This document shows, piece after piece, positions 53,460 through 64,000 of a DNA stretch of 64,000 bases. Position numbers and translations under genes: made by a program. The notes under the pieces are model-generated. The model did not search any database. It saw nothing but the letters and a program-made list of their open reading frames with translations, and had not been told where the DNA came from. Source of the DNA: Collybiopsis luxurians FD-317 M1 (Eukaryota > Basidiomycota > Agaricomycetes > Agaricales > Omphalotaceae); NCBI GenBank assembly GCA_000827265.1, contig KN834775.1:175230-239229 (forward strand), read 5' to 3'. Position 1 is the first letter of the stretch. The number at the start of each line of letters is the position of its first letter.

Positions 53460-55312
53460 CTACAGGTTCCCTGCAATCTTCTGAGGGCCCCTTAATTCCT
53501 CCCGTCGCTCCTGGACATACGCCGGTGCTTCTGGAGCCAGCTCAGCTTGATCCTCGGCTGTTGGGGGGGAAGGGGGTGGAAAGAGAAAGGGAAGAAGGAT
53601 CAATCCCGTTGTAGATAAAAAAATTTTTTTGAAAGCACACTCACGAGCGGAATACCAAAAGTACGCTACCAGACCGACGATAACGATAACGTAGGCGACA
53701 AAGTATAACCAGTACGGGCGGTAATGCTAGCCGAACAAACAAACAGTGTTAGCGAATAAATCACAATGGGTCAAGAATGACAAGACCACGCACGTAAAGC
53801 CCCAAACCGAAAATCAACCCGTAAAAGTCACTCGAAAGCAGACTCAAGTTGTAGTAACCTGAAGACGCCATGCGGTACAATATCGGCGCAACAGTGTATA
53901 ATATGAACATCGCTGCGGTATAGGCAAGAAGGAGGCCGACTGCGTGAAAATGAATGTCGAGTAAGTATGTTACGAGGGCGATCCATGAATTAGACATATG
54001 TCAAATTTGCGTACCATTGGCACCGTTCCATGTGGCGGTAAACCAATCCTTGTGCTCAAGTCCAGCGGCTTGCGACATGCAGATGATGAAACCAAACATG
54101 CCCAGTTGGCCGACGACCTATATTGTTTCGAAACATTGAATCGCAACTCGGAGATGCGAGTGGTTGACATACCTCATACAGGGGCCGTTTACGGACAAAG
54201 AGCTCTTCGGTGGCGTTAGCTAGGGAAAACACGGGTTAGACGGACAGGCAGGGTGATAACTATAGATATGTCATTTACTGAACCCATACTGAAACCAGTT
54301 AGGATATGCGCAACGGAAGGAAAACAATGCCTACTTACCAAGGTCGCCCCGGCAATCATCAAACCATCACCTTTACCTCTTGCAACAGCGTGGTAGTCCT
54401 TGTCCGTGAGTTCGTCAGAGCAAACGAGAAGGCCAAGACCCAAGACGCATATAAAGACACCCTTGAAGCAAAAAAGCCAGTGTAAGGAGATACATACGGA
54501 ATGAGAACCCAAAAAGGACATACCAAAAGTTGTGTCCAATGATATTTCGTGCGGAAATAGATCCAGGAAACGAAAAGACAGACTGGGATAGCCCAACTGT
54601 GGTAAAAGAGTATGAGAATGGGGGAATTGAAGGATAGATCATAGGACCACGTACGCATCGAGAAGCATGCAGGATAGCAGATCTGTGTATTCATAGGCTT
54701 TGACGACCATGAAGTTACCCTCGACATCACATGCAGCTAGAATGATGTCTTGATGTCAATTAGAATGGAGTTGAGTAACAGGGATGACAAGTTGTGGAGA
54801 GAGCACATACATTTCCAACCGTCGCGCAAAACCATCTCCGCCCAACCTTTCAGTCCATCTGGGGGAAACAAAAGTTGGGTTTACTGTAAAATAAAGAGGA
54901 ACGAAGGAACGAACATTTGTACATGGTGTACGGCGTATAGATGATGAACAGAGAGAAATACCTGCGAAAGGAAACCCCAAGTTAGGCCGTGAGCATTATC
55001 AGAGATAAAAATGGCAGACTTGACTCACAGAAAGACGGTCTGGGTGGTAGGAAGAGCCCAGTTCCTAGTGGTCAATTCGGTCGTGGTAACGTTTGTGCAA
55101 GTGATGCATATCGATACGATCTGACCAGCAAGCAACGAAAATAAGAATCTCCGGGTCAAGACGCTCCTGATACGGTCTCCGACACTGTTGAAAAAGGCAC
55201 TCGGAGAAGAAAATTGAATGGGAGGCCTTTTGGACTCTGGGAATGGCTGAGACTCGAGTTCAGGAGCAGCGTAGTCGGAAGCCTTGGAATCCTTATCCAG
55301 AGAGGGTGACAT
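53460..55312 (-). CDS. SLC35F1/F2-like solute transporter (DMT superfamily)
   Basis: About twelve exons from ATG 55312 to TAG 53460-53462. About ten membrane segments are seen, starting RRFLFSLLAGQIVSICITCT. Family landmarks: NWALPTTQTVF, DVEGNFMVVKAYEYTDLLSC, LLDAWAIPVCLFVSW, FICVLGLGLLVCSDE, ATEELFVRKRPLYEVVGQLG and SDFYGLIFGLGLYHYRP. A 10-nt exon (54288-54279) encodes the YGF of LYGFTNATEEL. The cytosolic tails are charged. A multi-pass transporter of unknown substrate in endomembranes or plasma membrane. Confidence 0.88.
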
Positions 55313-55953
55313 TTGGAGTAGTCCGGGCTCAACAAGGCACCAGAAGGAACCAGCCCGTTTTTATCTCCCATCCATATGTATGCCGATTGAAAAAAAAAAT
55401 GTCAAGATCATTTTCCCCGATTCACCGCCGGCACCGACACTCAGACACCGGTGCACGCTATACTCAGACTCTCTCAGCGACAGGAACAAGAATGTCCAAC
55501 TCTATCTACAGCTCTGACACAAAGGCAAGCATCCCTGCAGAAGGCAGGGATTGGTGTACCCATTTGCGGCCTAGACACCAAATATGTATAACATTAGGCC
55601 AAGACGCCATTTAGCAGAAGGTTTCATTAACGTGAAGCCTACGAGAAGCCACCGACCTAAGGGTTGCATACAAGTAGCGCTATCGGATGCGACTAGTAAC
55701 CGGTGGCTTGATATACCGACCCCTCAGAGTGCCCACTATGGTGTTAAACATAAGAATGGCAAAGACTTGATCCAGATACTATGCCACCGCACGGATCGAT
55801 GGATAGATAATTAGCGGATAAAGGGGAACAGTCAAGATCAGGGTATCATGAGTGATATTGGTGGAAATACAAGTGGAAGACTGGTCCATTATAATGTGAT
55901 TAACTAGTGGAGAATGAGATACATTGAGCCGTCTGCAATGAGCTTTCTATCGA
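55313..55953. other. intergenic
   Basis: Promoter side of the SLC35F-like gene and 3' flank of the V-ATPase G gene. Short chance frames only. Confidence 0.4.
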
Positions 55954-56476
55954 TCAAGACTGAGCCCTTTTAAGGTTCCTGTGAAGTTCAGGCTTGACCT
56001 GGGTGACTCTGTCCAAAAGTTTCTGGACAACCTCGTCCTTGTGGCTATCGTAGGAATGGGTGATGGCTTCAAGCTTGACTTCGGTTTCCTTGTCGACGGC
56101 CGCCTGAGCCTCTGACGTTGTGCCGGCATGCTGGAAAGGATGTATGCATGAGTTGAGTTACGATAATCCTGGAACATTGTGACACACTGAAGCTTCAAAC
56201 TTCTTGAACTCAGCCTCTTTGGCTTTCTTATACTCCTCTATCTCTTTCGAAGCCTCTGTACGAGCATCCTTTAGTTTCTGAACACGGTCTGTTGAACGTT
56301 TAGAATGAAACCCCTGAGGTTAAGAAACGATGACCGACATTGACGAGCCTCTTGAACGATTTTCGCAGCAGCTTTCTCCGCATCGAGAAGAGTTTGAATT
56401 CCTTGAGATTGCTGAGCGGACTGAGGTTTGTGATTAGATGTAGATTTTATAAAGAATAATGGGAGTTAGATACCAT
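55954..56476 (-). CDS. VMA10: V-type proton ATPase subunit G
   Basis: Four exons (56476-56474, 56420-56339, 56288-56188, 56130-55954) give 120 aa, the normal size. The sequence MSAQQSQGIQTLLDAEKAAA then KIVQEARQYRVQKLKDARTE and EIEEYKKAKEAEFKKFEAS is the family signature. It is a long helix of the peripheral stalk of the V1 sector that couples ATP hydrolysis to proton pumping in vacuoles. The first exon is only the ATG. The start codon lies 68 bp from the start of the divergent symplekin gene. Confidence 0.93.
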
Positions 56477-56544
56477 GTTGTCGGTCAAGAGCAAGGGTCG
56501 ATGGAGAAACGTGACCTGGCTTGGGTTTGTCGGGAACGTTGACG
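56477..56544. promoter_or_regulatory. 68-bp bidirectional start region of VMA10 and PTA1
   Basis: Only 68 bp separate the divergent ATGs at 56476 (minus) and 56545 (plus). Both promoters must overlap the opposite transcription unit, or the 5' UTRs must overlap. No clear TATA box is seen. Confidence 0.6.
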
Positions 56545-59500
56545 ATGGCGAGCAATCCAGTCGACCCACTACAAACTCTGCAGGCTGCTCTCAGTACCGA
56601 ACAAAATTCTAAGGAACAAGCTGACTTGCTGGCCTTGCTGCGAGAATCTCTCGAAACACAGCCAGCTCCAATCCGCGTTCTTGTGCCCATTCTCATCTCC
56701 AAGGTCGTAAATGCTGGCGACTCGCTCTTGAAATCCTGGGTTATCGACCTTTTTCACTTTGGTCTCTGTCGGTCATCGCTGAGCTTGGATGCTAAGACTC
56801 AATGTTCGTGTACAATGTCGTCTGTTCCTCGTATTCAATATTGAATAACACCGTGTTATAGTATCCTCTCAGACTCTGGACACACTCTGCCAACTTCTTG
56901 AAGACCCAAATCTCTCCATTGTCAAGGTCGTCATACAGTGTCTGAGTACTGTTTACCCTCTGCTCTTTCGTCTGCTGTAAGAATACTTCCCTACTAGTGC
57001 CCTGCCTGTCTCATGTAGAAAAACAGATGTTCTACTCGCAACAATCCCGCAATGTGGACCGTGTTAACTAACTGCAAAACAAAAATCATTGGCTTTGTAG
57101 CTTCACCTGGAATTAATACAGGTGTCAAGATCTCTTCACTCAAATTCATGCAGCGGGTCATTCTCGTCCAAGTACCGCAAGGAATATCTGATCCAAGAGT
57201 ATGTTATGTATACTCTAAGCATCTAATTTTGTCTGAACTCTTTGCAGCTTCAAAATAAGAACGATCCAAATCTTTCGTTCTGCCCCGCCAACCATCCTTT
57301 CATTTCCGTAGCCCAGTTAGAAGCTGAAGGCCAGGCCCTTCTCAAAAAAGTCATTGAGATGCTGTACTCGAGCCAGTAAGTTTCACGCCTATGACGCGAA
57401 ACCTAAAACGACTAACTTCTAGATCAGAAACGTAGATTTGTTAACGGCGTTACTCAACAGTTGGGTGACTTTGGTCAAGATGCGACCCAACATGATACCC
57501 CTTGTAGTAACTTCACTAAAACAATGGACACCCGCTGCTCTAAACGGTTTTCCAGCATCGGCTGTAAAGAGCGCAGAAAAGGCTGTTCGTATCGTTCTAA
57601 TACATATTACACGGTATGAACTTCTGTATCTCGACTCCCACTTACATGCTAAGACGCAATATAGTATTCAGAGTGCTAGCTCGTACGTACCTCAAATCAA
57701 CGAAACTTTGTCCATCCAAGCCGCTCGAATGGAAGCGGCTGCTTCAGAAGAAAAGAAACGAAAGGCTGCCATTGCTGCAGGCGTCTCCGAACCCAAAAAG
57801 CGGTCTTCGACTGAAACGGATCGAACTGACATTAAACGCGTCAAGCTAGAAAATGGCGTGGCAGAAGCTACTCCTCCTCCTCCAGATCCTTCTCTATCAT
57901 TATTGGCCTCTTTCGATTTTTCCACACTCCCAGCGACTCTTATAACGGATTTGATCGTCGCTAACCTCGAAGCATTCACCGAGCCGACCCTGATTGCGCT
58001 TGTACATGCTTATAGGCAGAGGATGGGTCTTGCTACTGCTTCAACATCAGTTGCTCCTCCTGCTCCGGCTGCACCGCCGTCTGCTCCTGCAGTCGACAAC
58101 CGGAGAAATGCAGCTGAAGCTATTCCTCGCCCTCCGACTCCGCCTCCCGTGCCACAGGAACCAGTTGATCCTCTTCAAATGGATATTGATCAAGATGAAC
58201 TAGAATATGAGCCTGATAGGCTCAACGAGGAGGTAATTTACATTTCATCTTTTTCAGCCTCATCCCAAGCTAATTACTCTGAAAGCTTTCCGGCTTAGCG
58301 ACGTCACCGGAGGAAGTCTCAACGGAAGTGGACTCGGCTCCTGGGGTGGATGAGAAAGCTATCATATCACTTTCTGATTTCAAGCTACCTTCACCAAAAA
58401 CCTTGTCTTCTACCGACGATCAAATCCAACAAATATCCAAATCCATAACACGGATATACGACGGTGCAGCGGAACTGCGATTGAGTACGGCTGCGAATGC
58501 CACAGTTGACACGACGATTGGAGGTCCGCTTGATATGTGGATGCTGCTAGTGGTTAGGATGATAACACGGGTAGCGGAGCCTCCTTTGGAATTGGACCCG
58601 TCAAGAGGCGAGGAAGATATAGCGACGGATGATGCCGATACACCCTTTTATGAAAGGCAAGATAGATTACGGAAAACTCTTTGTGACTATATAATGTCTG
58701 ATTTTCCTGGGCGGTGAGTATTTTTCGTCCAGCAAGACTTTCGGTGGTACTGATCGTGTTTGCTTTCCTTAGGATCCGGCTAGCGACTACATGGATGAAT
58801 GAAGAGTGGTATAATGATCAAATACGACAGGAGCGGAATCCCAACTGGGTGAGGACCGCTTCATTATGCAGTCTGATTCTTGTTTAAACCCCGTCGTCCA
58901 CAGCGGCCAAACTATGATATATGGCTTGGTCAAATAGTTGCGGCCCACCAAACACATCTCGATGGAAAAGATCGAACATTCTCTCGTTTCCTACTCGATC
59001 TTCCTTCTGTACCCGCCGACGTGTTATCGCTTCTACGAGAGCTTTGCGTGGAAAATGAAAGGTGGTTGATTTTCGGCTTTTGTACTTGAAAGTATTCTAA
59101 ATCTTGTCTCTCTTTTTCATCAAGCCCCGACAAAATGCAAATCGGATTTTCTACACTTCGGGGCTTTGTGATGCAACGTCCTCTAATGCGGGCCGATGCT
59201 CTCAACGTGCTTCTGGAGCTCACCACTCACCCCGAAAAGAAGATACGTGGAGCGGCTATCAACACGGTGAAGCTGTGGGTGCCCAATCATCAGCCCATGT
59301 ACAGCATGATCCGGGAGTTCGCTCTTCAGATCTTGCGTAAACTACAGCAAGTCCCTGCTAAGCAGCCTGAGCTGGATGGAGACACGACCATGGCTAATGG
59401 AGATGCGGACGCCGCAATGAAAGTTGCTGAAGAAGAAGATGGAGGCAAGGTGGAGGCAAAGGCAACGGAGAATCATCAGACGATCGACGAGGAGCGCGAG

Positions 59501-60918
59501 GAAGGCCAGGATGAGGATGTGGAGGATGGCCAATTGCCTCCTGAAGATCTCATTCAAACGCCATACCTTCCTGAGAGAATCGAACTGCCCGCAGATAAAA
59601 GTCATGTTTTACAGCATGTTGAACTCTTATTTGCGCTTTCAGTCAAGGTTCCGGACCTTTTAGACGAGTAAGTACTGTTTCATTGGGATGAGAATAATAG
59701 CTGAGTACCGCTGTTGACAGCTTGTTCGCTGCTTACGGTCAGATGGATGTTACTGTGCAGGAGGCTATCCAAGAACTCATAACAGCACTTGTGCGTTCAC
59801 TGGGGTCAAGTCATGGAAAACTCTTGACTTTGATGCGAACCTGTCCACCCGGAGCCGAATCTCTCGCCCTTCGAGTTTTGACTGTCTTCACTGAGCATGG
59901 AAGAGCAAGTCCTCAGCTTGTCGCTTTAGTGAAAGGATTAATAAATGAAAGAGATCTCGACGCTCGCTTCCTGATTCCTATTATTGCCGAAATGGACAAG
60001 GTATGAGAAGTTTGGATTCCAACGTTTTGACAGTGTGGCGGCTGACACGACGATTTAATCCTCTTAAACAGCCCGATATTATACGCCACTTGCCTCGTAT
60101 CGTGTCAATACTGAATGGGAAGCCAGAGAACAAGAGTTTGGTCCGCTCGGTCTTTGGTTCGATAGTCGCTACGCCCCCGCAGACGTTCGGCAGCGTTACA
60201 TCGAATATGCCCCGGGTCCGCCAAAGCGAACTACTATCGCCCGCGGAACTGATGATCTTACTTCACGATTCGGAGAAGGAAATTGGTATCAAGAGTGCCA
60301 AGGAAGGTGAGCTACGGTCTGTCTGGGATTGGTACGCGCAAAAATTGACAGTTGTGACTGGATTCATGCAGCTATTGGAATATGCTTCTCCATGACGGAC
60401 GTCTTTCGTTCGGAAATTCTAGCCGTTGTGATGCAGCAAATAATGGACGAGCCGGTTTTACCTGTACTTTTTCTTCGTACGGTAAGTTTTTTTTCCCACC
60501 TTAATCGGGGTATCTGGAGGATACAACTCTGATCCATGTATAGGTGATCCAGGCTGTTACGACATACAAATCTCTGGTCAAGTTTGTGTCAACAACGTTA
60601 CTATCCAGGTTAATAACAAAGAAAATTTGGACAAATCCTCTGCTATGGGAAGGGTTCATTCACTGCGCCAAGGTGATTGCACCTGCGAGCTTTGGCGCAT
60701 TGTTACAACTACCTAAAGATCAGCTTCGGGAACTGGTTGATAAGCAACCGAGTTTGAAGGCTGGTTTGAGGGAATTTGTGACGAAAAAGGCACCGAATAA
60801 AGCGAGGGTATCGGGATTCTTGGATATATTTTCTGAATCTATTGAAGGTGGAGGGGTCGGAGGGACGACGGAGAGCGGGGAGCAGCTTGAGCCGGTTGCT
60901 GGGTCAGGAACGATATAA
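56545..60918 (+). CDS. PTA1: Symplekin/PTA1-like mRNA 3'-end processing scaffold
   Basis: A multi-exon gene (at least 14 exons) from ATG 56545 to TAA at 60916-60918. The N-terminal HEAT-like repeats include DTLCQLLEDPNLSIVKVVIQ, NPAMWTVLTNCKTKIIGFVA and LLTALLNSWVTLVKMRPNMI. A charged/Pro-rich middle follows. The C-terminal symplekin domain has PPGAESLALRVLTVFTEHGR, DARFLIPIIAEMDK, HLPRIVSILNGKPENKSLVR, SSAELM-like SPAELMILLHDSEKEIG and TYKSLVKFVSTTLLSRLITK. It is a scaffold of the cleavage/polyadenylation factor. An acidic run (REEGQDEDVEDGQLPPEDLI) separates the two halves. Exact internal splice sites were checked only in part. Confidence 0.88.
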
Positions 60919-61300
60919 TTTATACTTGAAGTATTTATTTTATAATAATTGTAAAAGAATTTGCTCGGTGGATAAATGGTGATGCCGGGGACGATATCAT
61001 AACCGAAAACGGAGATTTCGCTTATGGCGTTTACGGAGATACGGATTCGGAAGCAATTTAATTCATAAATGACCTCGCAGCAGGAAAACTGCCAACTTGT
61101 TTCTTTGGCTCAGCCCTTCACCACACTGAACTCACAAAAAAAGTTTCTGAAATTGCGCCAATTATCACAATTCAGACTCTGAACGAGTCATCCAGAGCTG
61201 TAGAGGCTAGACACCGTCACGCGTCGCTTTAGAGCTTATATTAATTGGTTGCCCAAGAAATCAGCCCTGAATTTCTCTCAGAAGCTCTAAAGGCCTCCAC
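60919..61300. other. intergenic, promoter of the SLT2-type MAPK
   Basis: No gene is supported between the symplekin stop and ATG 61301. Confidence 0.4.

Positions 61301-64000
<2,700 letters not shown>

Overview
This is a gene-dense fungal nuclear window, almost certainly from a mushroom-forming basidiomycete (Agaricomycetes). Genes are split by many 45-70 nt introns and often by very small exons. It carries typical fungal genes (Zn2Cys6 regulators, FUS3/KSS1-type and SLT2-type MAP kinases, AKR1, LIM-RhoGAP, SLC35F) and two proteins of a style I associate with Agaricomycetes (short Gly/Asn-rich N-terminus followed by poorly characterised domains). Gene models were built by hand: I joined exons at GT..AG sites only where reading phase was kept and conserved motifs ran across the junction. 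No transcript or database evidence was available.

Left part (1-21.1 kb): the 3' part of a low-complexity His/Pro/Ser-rich protein; two tandem minus-strand genes for acidic ribosomal protein P2, one with a changed C-terminal tail; ribosomal protein uS19 (S15); a small secreted protein; ATP synthase subunit k; a 13-exon gene for a degenerate kinase-like protein with a Cys-rich tail and an exact 105-bp in-frame duplication; a coiled-coil DUF4048-like protein; a 25-exon gene that appears to fuse a basidiomycete 'HDDDW' module to a C2H2 finger, a Zn2Cys6 cluster and a fungal transcription-factor domain; and an acireductone-dioxygenase-like protein with a missing metal ligand.

Middle (21.1-26.9 kb): a repeat island. 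Two ~720-bp near-identical direct repeats flank an unrecognised gene and a broken, N-terminally truncated SDR pseudogene. There is also an inverted-repeat pair and a separate 103-bp hairpin.

Right part (26.9-64 kb): two paralogous FUS3/KSS1-type MAPKs (27.2 and 38.7 kb) with a Cys-rich unknown protein, a Zn2Cys6 regulator and farnesyl diphosphate synthase between them; AKR1 palmitoyltransferase; a GPI-type Ser/Thr-rich wall protein; a p24 cargo receptor; an 8-TM MARVEL-like protein made by an internal tandem duplication; a LIM-RhoGAP of LRG1 type; an SLC35F-type transporter; V-ATPase subunit G head-to-head with symplekin/PTA1; and an SLT2-type MAPK running off the right edge. FUS3/KSS1- and SLT2-type MAPKs and LRG1 belong, in other fungi, to mating/filamentation and cell-wall-integrity signalling. 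FPP synthase supplies farnesyl groups and AKR1 palmitoyl groups for membrane anchoring of signalling proteins. Physical proximity alone does not prove joint regulation here.
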